A stretch of DNA of 64,000 bases. Origin: Amphibalanus amphitrite (Eukaryota; Arthropoda; Thecostraca; Balanomorpha; Balanidae). The stretch's first letter is position 1; every line of letters begins with the position of its first letter. The notes beneath the pieces are model-generated. The model ran no database searches, was not told the DNA's origin, and saw nothing but the letters and a program-made list of their open reading frames with translations. The translations under genes and the position numbers were made by a program. The DNA is taken from the NCBI RefSeq assembly GCF_019059575.1, contig NW_024882753.1, positions 62,001 through 126,000 of the forward strand, written 5' to 3'. Shown one piece after another: positions 35,726-47,893 of the stretch.

Positions 35726-38700
35726 ATGGACGTGGACCCGACACCGGCCGGCGGCGGCGGACCGTCTCAGGGTGGTGGAGGGGGCGGCACGGGCACTGCC
35801 TCCTCGGGATCCACGCTCAAACGGTCGTCCAGCGCGCCGATGATCAACGAGCTCGTGTCGCAGGCGCAGAACATCAGCTGCAGCTCCACTTCTGCCTCCA
35901 GGTATCAGTGTCCCTACCCAATTGTGATTTGGCAGTTTGTAAGTGTTTTGTTCTGTTTTCAAGGTTCTAAGCCCATACTTACAGTGATATAATAACATGC
36001 ATTTACTGACAGGTGTATGTAGTCTCTACATAGACGCATGTGTATCATAATTTTGGTTCTCTTTTGTCTTTTATTTTGGTGCTAAGATACAAAGATGCTG
36101 CAAAGTACAAATATTACTAAGCCAGCGCAGCCTCGCTGTCGTCGCACCCTTGAACCAAAGTCAAGAATACATATATTGAAGAACGCCCTTCATGCTATGT
36201 GTCATTATAATTCTAGAATGCCAAATTAAGTTTATAGGTCATGATAGCGATGATAGCCATTATCTGACAGGGCTGGCTCTCATGTTTCAACTTTTTCTTA
36301 CATTTTTTTACTCTCCTCTGCAGGGGTTTCGGCTCTCCGCCGCTATTCTCTTTCGGCGGTTCCAGCCAGACACACAATCCGCGCGTGCGTCGCTTCAGTG
36401 CCACCTTCAGTCCGCTGGCTCCGCCCAGTGTGAGTATCAGGCGTCAGCAGGACAGTGTTGCGATGTCTTTTACCGATTTTTTAGTCAATGGCACGAGCGC
36501 AGCGTGCTAAATAGATGGTCCTAAATATCCGGTCTTATAACAACAAGATCGGAAGCTTTTTGAACCTAGTTTCATAATCCTACGCAGTAACTAACAGTTA
36601 CAACAGTAACATTGCCATGCATTTGGATGTCATTACTAGTTAGTTAGCGCCCATTTCAACACAAGTTTGGTGTTATCTAATCCACCTCATGGCCCACTCT
36701 GACCCGCCTATATCTCCCCGTTCACCCGCAGTCTCCAGGCAGCAGCAGCGGGGTGCGCACACCGTCCCGACTGATGCAGATCCGACAGGAGGCCGGGCTC
36801 GAGGACCCCGAGATCAAACACGAGCGTAGTGTGCACGCTGCGCTGCAGGTGTCGCTCAGCTGCGAGGATCTCGTCGTGGTAAGCACGGAGAAAGCATAGG
36901 ACAAGGTTTCTGGCAAGTCTTGTGATAGTATGGAGACTATGGAGCTTGGGAAGGGTAGGGTTGGGGTCGCTCAGCTACAGAAACCTCGCCTTGGGAAGGT
37001 GCTGAGAAGTGGGACTGCCCTTGCTGTGATGAGGAGTGCGGAGAGGCAGGCCAACTAACTTCGTCGTAGCACTGGACTGGGGTAAACATGATCAGAATGT
37101 GCGCAAGCCGATGTTACTGCGTACAGCTGTTAACTTGTCATGTTACCATGGGATATGATCATCGTCTGTGCTGCTCTATTGCCCTGTGTCTTGTAATCTG
37201 ATTGTGTCTGGTAACCCTTCTGACCCTGTCCCATGCCCCGCGTACCTGCAGAGCTCTCGGGACGACTCGCTGAAGAAGTCGGGCGGCAGCGGCGGTCGTT
37301 CGGTGACGGACCCGCTCCATCTCACCATGCCGCAGCCGTCGGCGCTGCCCTACGGCTCGACACCGTCCCCCACTCGGCCGGCCGGCCGGCCGTGCTTCTC
37401 GCCGCAGGTGAGGTGTGGGAGGCGCTGCTGGCGCGAGTGGGGACCTACCACTCGTGTAGTTATATGATACTCTCGTAGGTCACTGTTGACCTGATTGGCT
37501 GCTAGAGTCCGTGCGAAAAGAAAAGCTACGGGTCGGTTTGTGACGCTATCACAATTTTTTTTTTTACCATACTGTCACCAGTTTCACAGTTATGTTAAAT
37601 TGCTTTTTTACATCTACTATCCATGGTAGCCATATCACAGTACGCAGTGCACTATAAGTTGATACCTACCCAACTGAGTCCATGCATCCTGAAAGCGTAA
37701 ATTCGTTTGTAGCGTTAGCTAGCTTGTGCTTACAATATCGCTATTGCTATCCATGGCACCCCTTCGATGCTGACCGGCCCACCGTCCTCAGATTCCGGAG
37801 CGGCTGCGCGGCCCGTCGTTCAGTCCGTCGCCGTCGCCGTCTCCGACGCGTCGCTCGCCGTTTGCGGCCATCAGCGGTCGGCGCAGCATGTCGCCAATCC
37901 TGCGGCCGAGTACGCTCGGAAACGCCGTCAAACGAAAACTGGACGACCGCCAGCCGGCGCCGGGACACAACAAGCGCTTCCACTCGGGCGGCGCGGCGGG
38001 AGGGGGAGGAGGAGGCGGGCTGCTGGTGCCACACCCGCTGGTTTACAGGTGAGGACGTGGGAAGCTGGGAAACGGTGGGTGCTCATGAGGGATGTGAGAC
38101 GTTTAGAGTACTTTTTGTCCTCTGATGGAAGCTGAGCCATGTTGAGCTAAACCCAGGAAAGGTATGCTCGTGGAAGGAGGCTGGTCATTGCATCTAGAAT
38201 GTGTGTGCTCTTGAAGACGAATCTCCGAGCATTACGTGTCATGTCTGCTGTATCTCCGCTATATCATTCCGCCAGTTCCCCCGGTCTGATCTCGCCCTCC
38301 CCGTCCGGCAGTACGTCCTCGCTGGAGGCGGCGGTGGGCGCGCTGCAGGCGGGCTCCGTCGGCTCGGTGGGTACCCCGGAGTCAGTGTCGTCAGTCGGCT
38401 CGCCGGGCCTCTCCTACAAGCAGGACGACTCGCCGCGGCCGATGCTGGCCGAGACGATGGACTCTTCGAGCGTGTTCCGGCCGGTGGAGTCGCCGCGCTC
38501 GTCGGAGCGCCGGCTGAAGGCGGTCGGCCACCACGAGCCGCCGCCGCCGCCGCCGCCGCCGCACAAAATGGACGACTCGTGTGTGCCGATGGAGACGGGA
38601 GGAGGGGGCGGCGGCGGCCCGGCCGGCGCCGGCGGTGGAGCGGAGAAGGTGATGGGTATGGACGTGCGACCTGTGGCGATGGAAATGGGCGGCGCCGGAG

Positions 38701-38774
38701 ACGGCAAAATGCCGATGGACACGGGAGGGCAGAGGCTGCCCGGACATGCCCAGTATATGCGGCAGAGCATATAG
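35726..38774 (+). CDS. PABIR: FAM122/PABIR family protein (PP2A-B55 regulator)
   Basis: Six exons: 35726-35901, 36324-36429, 36732-36878, 37252-37407, 37792-38048, 38276-38774 (TAG), 446 residues, phases consistent. The start is the ATG in CCACAATGG; the CCCCTCAG just upstream (ends ~35708) may be the acceptor of a 5' UTR intron. Family features in order: LKRSSSAPMINEL (cf. the vertebrate RRSNSAPLI phosphosite block); VRRFSATFSP; SRLMQIRQEAG..EIKHERSVHAALQVSLS, the helical segment that in FAM122A binds the PP2A B55 subunit; CFSPQ; SPSPSPTRRSPF; and VKRKLDD, a probable nuclear signal. Vertebrate members are ~290 residues; this one is longer through Gly-rich linkers and an Ala/Gly/Pro-rich C-terminus with an eight-Pro run. 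Family members inhibit PP2A-B55 in cell-cycle control. That role is inferred here. Confidence 0.88.
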
Positions 38775-41647
38775 GCTGTGATGGTAGCGTCGACTGTGGG
38801 ACGGGGCTGCTCGGTGTGGTGGGAGGACGTGAGAGTGGAGACGACGGCGAGGCGTCTGTGGGCGGACCGGGCAGGCCACGAGGCGCTCTAGCTCGTGTAC
38901 AAAGTAACGGTAGGCTGAGATCGAGCTTGTGCCGTCTGTATGGAAGGCTGCCGCGGGAGTTCAGCCTCGTATTTAACCCGCCGGCGTCCGTCTCTATTCG
39001 TCGGCTCATCTCTGTGTGTTCAGCGCTTTGTGTTGGCGGCGGCTGACGCGCCGCCACTGCGCGCGGTCTGCTAGCTGCCGCGTGCTGCCCTGTGATTTAC
39101 TCTGTGAGAGCCGTGCCGGATCGCGCGGCCGGCCCGGTTAGGACTTGTGTCTGTGACCTGACCTGAACGCGCCCGAGTGGTGTGTGGACGCTTAGCGGAG
39201 ACGCTCGCTGGTTTTGTCTCAGAGGGGCGTCTCTGGAGTCTCTCTGATGCTCAGATCTCTGTTTAGATTCGCTCGCTTGTGAGTCGATCCCACTGCCCCG
39301 TTGTCTCCTTCCTTGGGCAAACGGAGAGCGCTACCGGCGTCGTCTACTGCGCACGAGTCCATCTTCGATGGATAGGTGGCGCTGTGTTCGAAGCCTACGT
39401 GCTTGGTTCACAGACTTTTCTGCCTGCGCTGTAGCCATACGGCACACGTTATTGAAGTGAGTATGAAGTGAAAGTGGTCGAAATCTATTAAACTGTAGTG
39501 GCGAGTAGTGAGTTTTGCCTTTGGTTGTTGCATTTTTGCCGGCTGCGCTGACTCGATGGCATTTGATTGTGTAACTGATTGGTTCGGGTCGGCTGTTGCC
39601 GCTGGGACTGAGCGCCGATCGTTCTCGGCGGCTGACTAGGCGCTGCGAGCGGCCTGGGCCGGCGATGGGCCGCCGTTCCGCCTTCCTCTCTGTGTCTGGT
39701 GTACGTGTGAAGAGCCGGGCTGGTCCCGACGCTCTCGCAGCCCTCCTCGTCACGTTTTCATGGTACTGCTAGTCATGGGACGGGGTACCGCCCGGCCCGC
39801 CCGCTCTGCTCTGCCGGGCTACCTCTGCCGAGAACGACAGAGACGCGTGACTTGTGCGCGGCGCCGCCAGCGCCCAGAGTTCTCTGTGTAATCAAGCTAC
39901 CGTCATTTTCTCATTGTGCGCAATCATGTAACCCCCAACCGCGTTTTTTCGCGATCAAGTCGTTGATGTTTTTGTTTTTCTTTTGTATGTTGTCCCGTCA
40001 GTGCGCCCAGTGTTATCTCGAAGTGGAGTCGCCTCCGTATCAGTGCACAGGGTGACCGGTGGACCTCCGTCTCCGTTATGCGCATGCGCGCTGCATGCTC
40101 GCTCTGTCGGCGCACGGCTGGTAGTGTTTTTTTCTTTTTGTGTAGGCCCCGACTGGCTGGGCCGTCGTACGAGTACCTTCCTCATTGGGACAAATATCAG
40201 CCGTGCTTTCAACCTTGCTGAAAGAATAGACATGTTTTCGAAAATGAATCGTGTTTTGTGAAGAGCTGTGTAGGTAGTTATGAGTTTATCGACGTATTTC
40301 GAGCATAATTGACGATGATTAGGGCTTTGTTGTTGGCAAATGTTTTGTATATGACCTTCACGGGCTTCACCTATAGGTTAAGTGTTTTAGATGATTTTTC
40401 GCGTGCATCCGAACGCCTGTTCGCATTTTTCGGTGTCTCAGAACTCGTTAAAAGGAGATGGCAACAATCCATGACGATTCGAAATGAAGCGGAAGGTGGA
40501 ATATTGCTAAGAGTCACACGTTACTATCCCGCCTCAGGCCTCTGTCCTCCCTTTTGAGTGACGAGGTTCCAGTGCACCGAATTACTGGTGGGCGGGGTTG
40601 ACCTTTCATTAGTGGCAGAGGCGCGTCAGTCACCTCGGCTATAACCGGACCAACTTTTCACAGGAATTATGTCGTTTGTCTTCTTTGTACTGACGCACGC
40701 TGAGTATTCTCTTTTGGATGCTAATCCTGGCGCTAATTTCCTTTCATTCGCTTCCGCTGTTCATATGCATGGGAAACATTCTAACAGTGTAGGCGTGGTG
40801 CGTGCAGTCGGTCATAGGTGTCGCTTTAGTGGTCTCATATTCCCACCGAACCCAGATTTAATTTCACCTTCTGCATTATACGCATCGCACGATAAAATTA
40901 TCACCACCGCAAACGGACGACTGTTTCGGCAGACGGTGCACCGGCCGTCTGGTCCTGTAGGTTTAAGCGCGGCCCCGCCCTGCCGTGACACCCAAACTGC
41001 CGTGACCTTGCCCCCTGCTGACGTGGGGCCATGTCACCTGCGCGGTAGACACTACCAATGGCCCACAGACATGCGCGTCCCACAGTAAATAATAATGGCT
41101 ATGACCCGGCAATGCCTTTTATGGACTTGGGAGCTGTGGTTCAACAGACGGCAATCCTCGAGTGCCGCATATGATCTCGTTTGGTGATTAGTGAGCACGC
41201 AACGAGCAAAAGACGCTTTTTGAGGAGGTCACGTCACCTATACGACATGAAGCGTACTGTGTACTGTGAAGAACTGTTCTGTTATGCTGCTTACGCTCCC
41301 CGATTCCACACTCTCAAGTCTTAGATCACAGTCTTTAGCTAAGATATTCATAAAACATTCCGTCGAGACTAGAGTCGACTGAACTGGCTATCGGAATCTA
41401 ACGAAATCGTCGAAGCTCGCGACCGCGTTATTGAATAATTTTTTGCGGAGAAACCTACCGATACGTATCGATCCCAAATTGTGTATTATTCCAGTTGCAT
41501 TGCACACAGGCTGCTAATGCTTACGCTGACACCTTAATAAATGTTTAACCACTCCATGCGGCGGTGCCGCGCCGAACAAATTACATCGAGACTGGTCACT
41601 GGAGGTGGGTGGTCGGCGGTCGCTCTCACCCTCCCTCCTATTCGGTT
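38775..41647 (+). other. Probable PABIR 3' UTR and downstream DNA
   Basis: GC-rich to about 40100, then more mixed. Candidate polyadenylation signals are ATTAAA at 39487 and AATAAA at 41536. No further coding exon is recognised. Short open frames in the GC-rich stretch have no visible motif or splice support. Confidence 0.35.
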
Positions 41648-41655
41648 CCATGGGA

Positions 41656-41812
41656 CAGTGGTGGCGGAACACCTTCAATTCAAGTTCTGTCTTACACACT
41701 GCCGACTTTTGGTCCCATTCTTTCCATGCAACGCTCATAGTGCTAATTTTAAAATGCCAAATCAAAAGGGGGCACGGTGCCCCGGTGCCCCCCCCCCGTT
41801 CCGCCGCCTATG
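41656..41812. mobile_element. Possible tiny hAT-like MITE
   Basis: The left end CAGTGGTGGCGGAAC and the right end GTTCCGCCGCCTATG are imperfect inverted repeats, and the right end has a poly-C block. The flanking octamers CCATGGGA and CGTTGGGA match at six of eight positions. At 157 bp it has no coding capacity. The imperfect target repeat keeps confidence low. Confidence 0.4.
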
Positions 41813-42715
41813 CGTTGGGATGCACGCGACAAACGAACGGCGCCCGGAATGGCGAAATGTAAAAAATCCCTAGACAGTATTTCGGTCAGCAATGTCAAAA
41901 GGTCAGATACAAATTAATCCTAGGTGAGATCATTACTTGTCACATTTTTGGACGAATAAACTAAATAATTAAGATTTAAGTGCTTAACACGTGCAGTGGA
42001 AGGGGGGAGAATTTCGCCCACCTCTCCTATTCTTCGCAAATAACTCACTCCGTAAACATTCTATTTAGGTGTCAAATTTTCAGTACCTTCCTAAAATTGA
42101 ATTGCACATTGTGCCGTGAAAGCTATACCTATGCAAATCGGTCCCCAGCTTTTCTCGTAGCACCTGTATGTAAAGTCAAACATCCCGCCGGAGCGGCGGC
42201 CGGCGCCGGCCGATAGGTACTCGCCGCCTGACCTGACTGTGTCGGCGCGGGACGGTTCCGTCTTTACGTTGCGCTGCTTACCGCTGCTAATGATCGATTT
42301 AGGGTAAGTACATACGTCAAAATCTCTGTGAAGACTAAAAAATTTAAGGAAATCTGAAGGTCAAAGAAATACGAAAATTCGCCAATGACAATTTGAGTTA
42401 CGAGGTTGTAAAAAAATGCGACTGAAACACTTTTCGCGTCTGCTGATCCCTGCGCCTCACCCGGACGACATCTTATTCTTAGCAAAGTTCTAATTTTCAT
42501 TCTATGGTTGGATTAATTAGAGATTCTAAAAATATGTTCAAAATATATGTGATGTCGTGTAGTGAAAGATATAAGAAAATCGTCCGTTAATTTTTTGGGT
42601 TATGAGGGTGTAAACACAAAATAGTTCCTCATATGGCAAATTTGACACCGTTTGACCTCATTTGACCTTGAAGACATTGACCTTAAGTCATTAATAGTCG
42701 TTTTCACCACGGGCG

Positions 42716-43713
42716 CAGTGGCGGCGGAAGCAGGGGGGCAAGGGGGGCAGCTGCACCCTAAAGCTATGGAAAGGGGCGCCTCGAAAATCTGTAGAGGAGG
42801 CAGGAAGTTAAGAGGTGTGGCAGCCATAAAGCTGAGCAGTGCGACACCGCAACTGATAAAGGCACTTGTGACACGAAGAGGGTGGCAATGACGTGGGAAA
42901 AGTATCTTTTGATATGCTGAAGAGTGGAGGGCATCCTTATCTGAAACAAAGGCAGATGCTGCCGACCCTGTCGAATATAATCTTGCCAGGCGATGAAGGC
43001 TAGGAGGGCGCAGCCACTCGAGAAGCGCGCCATGCGAAAGAGGGGCGCCTGTGTGTGTTCAGTTCAAAAGCTGTGTGTGTGAACAGTTCAAAAGCTATCG
43101 GTTGCTTTTCCATGCGTTTTTCTAGCTACCATAGTTCCTGAGATAATGGCATGTTTTCTGAAAAATATAATGACCATTGGCAAATTTTGACCTTTGATGA
43201 CCTCTAGTGACCCCAATATTGCTCTAAGATGAAAAATGATCGAAATACTTTCAAACGTACGTATTAAGAGCTATCGACTGCTTTTTACCACGTCTTTCTA
43301 TCCCTCTTAGTTTTTGAGTTAGAGGTGGGTGGTAACATATGCCCCCCCCCCCCACTAGGGCGAAGTTGGCTGAGACCGCCACTGGGGCGCGGGTTATTCA
43401 CTAGTCCACACGAAGGTATTGGAACCGTGGAACTCTTTTCGATATGCCTTATTTGGAGAATCTTATGATATGGTGATCAGGTTGTTTCTAAACGAACATT
43501 ATGAAGGTTACATTTACGCTATGGAATGTACCTAACTATTTCTCGTTACATAAAAACTGTAATTCTGAACGTGTTAACAGGTACAACACATTGTCAAACG
43601 TCTCTTCACTGTTTGTGTTACTACAACCGTGTATATGGTAAGGGGCGCCCAGCGGGAAGGGGCGCTTCAATATCGTTTGCACCCCTATCCTAGAATACCT
43701 TCCGCCGCCACTG
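42716..43713. mobile_element. hAT-like MITE, 8-bp TSD CACGGGCG
   Basis: The termini CAGTGGCGGCGGAAG and CTTCCGCCGCCACTG are perfect inverted repeats. Identical octamers CACGGGCG flank them (42708-42715, 43714-43721). The 998-bp body has no long ORF. Its right part (to ~43395) resembles the AGGTCA-rich TTAA-type MITEs and ends in a diverged GCGCGGGTTA terminus, suggesting an older nested copy. It is inserted into another repeat family whose sequence resumes at 43722. Confidence 0.88.
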
Positions 43714-43721
43714 CACGGGCG

Positions 43722-43840
43722 ATCTGGCGAATGCACCTAATTCTCACCAAATCTGCACCTAATCTCTTTGATAACAAATATTTTCATACAATGAATTTAT
43801 TTCAGTGTTATAATCGATGATAATGTCTGATGATATGACA
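43722..43840. repeat. Fragment of the 'GGTGCAGATTTGG' repeat family
   Basis: ATCTGGCGAATGCACC, CCAAATCTGCACC and TGAATTTATTTCAGTGTTATAATCGATGATAA recur, complemented, at 56510-56753 and 55230-55300. The left terminus of this copy, CGTTTTCACCACGGGCG, is at 42699-42715, separated by the hAT-like insertion. Confidence 0.75.
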
Positions 43841-44396
43841 AGGCAGGTAGTATAAGCAATTAGTGCAACCCTAGCTGCGAACATTTTTTTTTTCTTATTT
43901 CGACATTGTAGACAAAGCGGCTCTTAGGCCGCGAACTAAACTAAATGTAACTAAAAATTAACTAAAACTTAAACATAACTAACACTAAACTACACAACTA
44001 AAGGAACTAAAACATCACAGAACACATATTGAAACTCGAAACTTTTTTGATGCTCAATCACAATTGTTCTAATCTAAACGATTCGACTAAATTATATGCT
44101 GGGTCAGCGTCTTTGACGCGCGTTATACCTATCTAAAAAAGACGTTATGGCAGCAAGGAGGAAAGCGCTTTAAGACGTACCTATATGTATAGTGTACTCG
44201 TATACCTACATATGCGCCTACATACCCTCCTTCAGCATTAATTCCTAATTGCGCGTCCTTCTCAGGCAATTAACTCACACGCAAGACGCTTCGGGCTCTG
44301 CGTAGTTACAGTTCCATGTCTACTGAAAACTAAATGTGCTCGCGGTCACCAGGTCAAAGCTCAGTCTGCGGTTAGGCTGCGCCCACCTCCTTGGAG

Positions 44397-44432
44397 TATA
44401 AAAACCGTCGATCAGCACAGAGTGGCATCAGT
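44397..44432 (+). promoter_or_regulatory. TATA box and arthropod initiator of glycine-rich gene 1
   Basis: TATAAAA at 44397-44403 lies ~31 bp before TCAGT at 44428-44432, the arthropod initiator consensus. The ATG follows ~43 nt later. The whole block is conserved upstream of the third paralogue, supporting it as the core promoter. Confidence 0.85.
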
Positions 44433-44472
44433 ATCTCTTCTCAGAGTCCCGAGCTACCTGCAGCAGAGAACC

Positions 44473-45191
44473 ATGAGGCTGATTGTGGTTCTGGCTGTGA
44501 CGCTGGCCCTGGCGGCTGCCGCTGAGGACAAGGAGGACCACGACACCGCTCCATCGTCAGTCAGTGGGGACCAGGATACAGAGGCCAACAGATACTATTC
44601 ACAAGGAGCCGGCTTCGGACGGTGAGTTGATGTGCACTTTGTCTCGACTTTCATGTGTTTTTTATTTTTGTTTGCACTTTCGGAAGCGAAATGAACGCAT
44701 GTAATATCGTAATTTTCTGATAACATTCGGTCATTGGCTATGAAAGCTGGAATCTCGATATCGTAGCTTGTAGCCAATGAAATGGCTAAAATTGAAAATG
44801 GTATATGGTATTGTAACATCAAAAACTATGTCGCTTTTATTGCAGTGGTTATCCGGGCCAGTACGGTGGACGTCGAGGTTACTATGGCAACAGTCGTGGC
44901 GGCCGTGGCTTCGGGTACGGTCTGAACGGGTACAACAACGACTTTGGCTTCGGTAACGGCGCCTACCGCGGCTACGGAAACCGTGGGATGTACGGCGGCT
45001 ACGACCGGTCTCCCTACGGCTACGGCAGCCGCGGCTACGGCAGCCGTGGCTACGGCGGGTTCGGCAGGCGCGGTGGAGCCTACGGCGGCTACGGCGGCTA
45101 CGGCGGCTACGGTCGGCAGTACGGCGGGTTTGATGGTTTTGGAGCACGGGGAGGGGGATACGGCGGCAGATATAACGGCGGATACTTCTGA
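44473..45191 (+). CDS. Secreted Gly/Tyr/Arg-rich peptide, paralogue 1
   Basis: Two exons, 44473-44621 and 44846-45191 (TGA), 164 residues. Residues 1-17 form a typical signal peptide (MRLIVVLAVTLALAAAA). An acidic, hydrophilic stretch EDKEDHDTAP..DQDTEANR follows and looks like a propeptide. The rest is low-complexity GYGG/SRGYG repeats rich in Gly, Tyr and Arg with no Cys. This architecture occurs in crustacean glycine-rich antimicrobial peptides and in cuticle or shell-matrix proteins; the sequence alone does not decide between them. The core promoter is upstream and AATAAA signals lie at 45598 and 45611. Two paralogues follow within 9 kb. Confidence 0.88.
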
Positions 45192-45641
45192 GCTATCCCA
45201 CAGCGAACGTCAGAAAATCATAGAATTCACTTCATTGCACAGTATCATGCAGCAAGTGTGTCCTTGTCTTTAGCTTTACGTGTTTATAACTTGACGGACG
45301 CTTTGTCATTTTAGCGGCGTTAATTCCGTGTTTGACGTTTGTGTGTTGTCATTTCTCTTTGTTTTTGTGCTGATATGATGTTTAAAGGATGTCTCTTGAT
45401 ATAAATACACCAGCATACATCAATGCTTATTATAAATTTCCATGACCTATACAGTCTTCTTTGAGCAACGTTTAACTTCGGACATACCTGATGCCACGGA
45501 GCATTCGGAGCATTTCGGAGTCATCTAAAGAAGACTTCGGAGCAGGCATTTTTTCTTCCAATTAAATGGCACACAATAACAACAATTACAAATTTTGAAT
45601 AAATATTTGCAATAAAAACATTAAACCATATAACCTCTTAA

Positions 45642-46556
45642 CCCTCGCCCGCACATGGGGGGGGGTGGTTGCCACCCCCCCCCCCCAGGTAGTCTTTCTG
45701 CTCTGCACTCAACATTTTTAGCGCTAGAACGCTGATTTTTCGTATAGCTGCTCCTCTATCCTTTCTTGATGTCCACTAAAAATTTCAAGTTTCTGTGATT
45801 TTTGGTTTCGGAGATATGACCCTGTTTTTCAGGTCATGTCATGACCCAAATGGCCAATTCTCAACATCTTGCGTTTGCCATGGGTCTTTCGAGCTTTTGA
45901 CACCCTGATTTCGGCCTTTTTTGCCAGTATTACCTCCCATCTATCATGGAACATGTTGTTCGACGATGTACAGGGGTCAAGGTCAGGGTCAAGGTCAACC
46001 TAGGTCATCTAAGATAATTGCGTTTTAGGCAAGCTGAATTTACTTTTTTTGAATTTTTTTGACTGCATTTTTGGTAAAAGCTTCTCAGAGCATGATTTCA
46101 TGTAATATGGACCCAAAAACAATCGGTGCACACATCAGTATACACACAGACACACACAGACATACAAACACATATAATTGACCTTGACCTAACTTGACCT
46201 GAAATGACCTCAGCCGCAAAATTCTGGTCGGGTAGTGTGACAAAGAGGTTCTAGCTGGCCTGGCACCAGAAAACAGCATCGTCATCGGTATTTGATAAGC
46301 AGCGCACTTGATATCCAACGGTGACCCAAAACAGCAATATTTTTTAGTTTGACCTGACCTGGAAGGTCAATGACTGACCTGAGAAGGTAAAACTGGGTAT
46401 CATTGGATTCGTCTCTTCCCAAAGAATCTTTTTGGTCTTTACCGCTAAGCTCTATCTCCAACAGGAACGAAATGGCGCGGGGGGGGGGGGGGGGTGGCAA
46501 CCACCCCCCCCCCCATGTGCGTTCTAGGATGGGAAAATGGCATGTGCGGGCGAGGG
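45642..46556. mobile_element. piggyBac-like MITE, TTAA target site, 16-bp perfect TIR
   Basis: TTAA at 45638-45641 and 46557-46560 flank CCCTCGCCCGCACATG and its exact complement. The 915-bp body has facing poly-G/poly-C hairpins at both ends and many TGACCT/AGGTCA hexamers. No transposase. It starts just after the polyadenylation signals of glycine-rich gene 1. Confidence 0.88.
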
Positions 46557-46560
46557 TTAA

Positions 46561-47889
46561 ACGGTATTGACTATAACAAGACTAATTTGATTCTGCGGTG
46601 TGTTGCTGTCAAAATAATCATTTTCACGACGAACTTTATCTAACAAAAGTACAAGATATTGAGATCGACCACCAATAAATGACCTCTAAACTATGAAACG
46701 GTTGCGTTAGCGGTGACTGCCTGTTTTCCAGAGATTCGCACACAAAATGGTATCGGTGTTTCTCGGAAAGCGTCATGTAAGTAAGTACATGCCTGGGTTA
46801 CCCTGGGTTACATGAGCAAGTAAATACCTACGTATCAGGAGCGGATTTTCCTATTCGCTCACCACTGTGGTCCGTTTGTAATGGGACCGTATTAGAGCCG
46901 GCGATAATCACGGAACATTAGTGTCGGGGCAGACTGCGGGGGGGCAGACTGCAGCGACCCCTAGGAAGAACAACTAGGGAGAACAACATTCGACAGATGG
47001 CAGCACTAGACGAGATAATCAGGCAATACTTTAATATTAATGGGAAAGAAATCATGCCAATGTTTGCCCTCACCAAGCATGTTACCACGACAATGGAAGA
47101 ATGTAGTGTAGTGCCCCTCCCCGGGCCCGCCGCCGGCTGGCAGCGGCGGCCGGAGCCGGTCCGACCTTTGGCCGGCCGGGTCAGGTAACCGGGACGGCCG
47201 CGCCGCGGCGCCGCGCCCGGGCCGGCCGGGAGACGGAGTCGGGTGCCCGCCGGCGAGCCGTCGGCAAGGGCGCGGGGCACATTAGTCGAGTTGAATGTTC
47301 ACTGTTCAGTCTTGAGTGCGAGTGATGTATGTGTGAATCGATATGTGAGCAGCAAAATCCAACAAGAAAACAAAATCCGTGAAAGAAAGGCAACGCTGGC
47401 AAACATCACCAGTCACCACCATAGTCTTCCTACGCCGAACGAGTTCCACACCAACGTGCATCAGCGAGAGTAAAACTAGGATCCTAACAGACCCACCCAC
47501 CGCCCCACCGTCACCCCATTCCTTCCCAAGTCTCCTTCCCCTCCGCTCGGGGCGTCTTTCAGCTACGCAAGAAGGAATCGGCAGACACAGACACCTGGGC
47601 GAGCGAGGAGGGGAAGTCGAGACCGTGTTTCCGCCAAAAGAGAAAACAACCAAGGTAATTGGTAGGTAACTACACCTGCGCTATCTACATCAGCTGCCCC
47701 GCATGACACTAATATACATTTACTCAGCCCATATAACCCCGGTCATGGTCAAATCACACAGCTTGGCTGTGCTAAAAATACGAGTAAAAATACCTTGATA
47801 GTCTCGACTAACATTTCAAAGCTTTAAATATGTATAGTCAACATTCTTATGTTACCAACATTCTCAATCAAATAATCAGTCACTCTAAA
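46561..47889. other. Intergenic DNA, no feature recognised
   Basis: It contains a very GC-rich block near 47110-47280, possibly a CpG-rich segment, but no exon with family similarity or consistent splice sites. Confidence 0.3.
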
Positions 47890-47893
47890 TTAA

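Noticed and set aside
38239..39057. 272-codon minus-strand frame opposite the last PABIR exon
   Set aside because: It is the complement of a GC-rich low-complexity coding exon. The plus-strand exon fits the gene's phase and family.
44731..45273. Other-frame and antisense Arg/Ser-rich or Ala/Thr-rich frames over the glycine-rich genes
   Set aside because: They are shadow frames of the GGC TAC repeat. The signal peptide, splice sites and promoter support only the Gly/Tyr frame.
46900..47290. Possible rRNA or structured ncRNA in the very GC-rich block
   Set aside because: No recognisable rRNA or snRNA signature was found; composition alone is not evidence.
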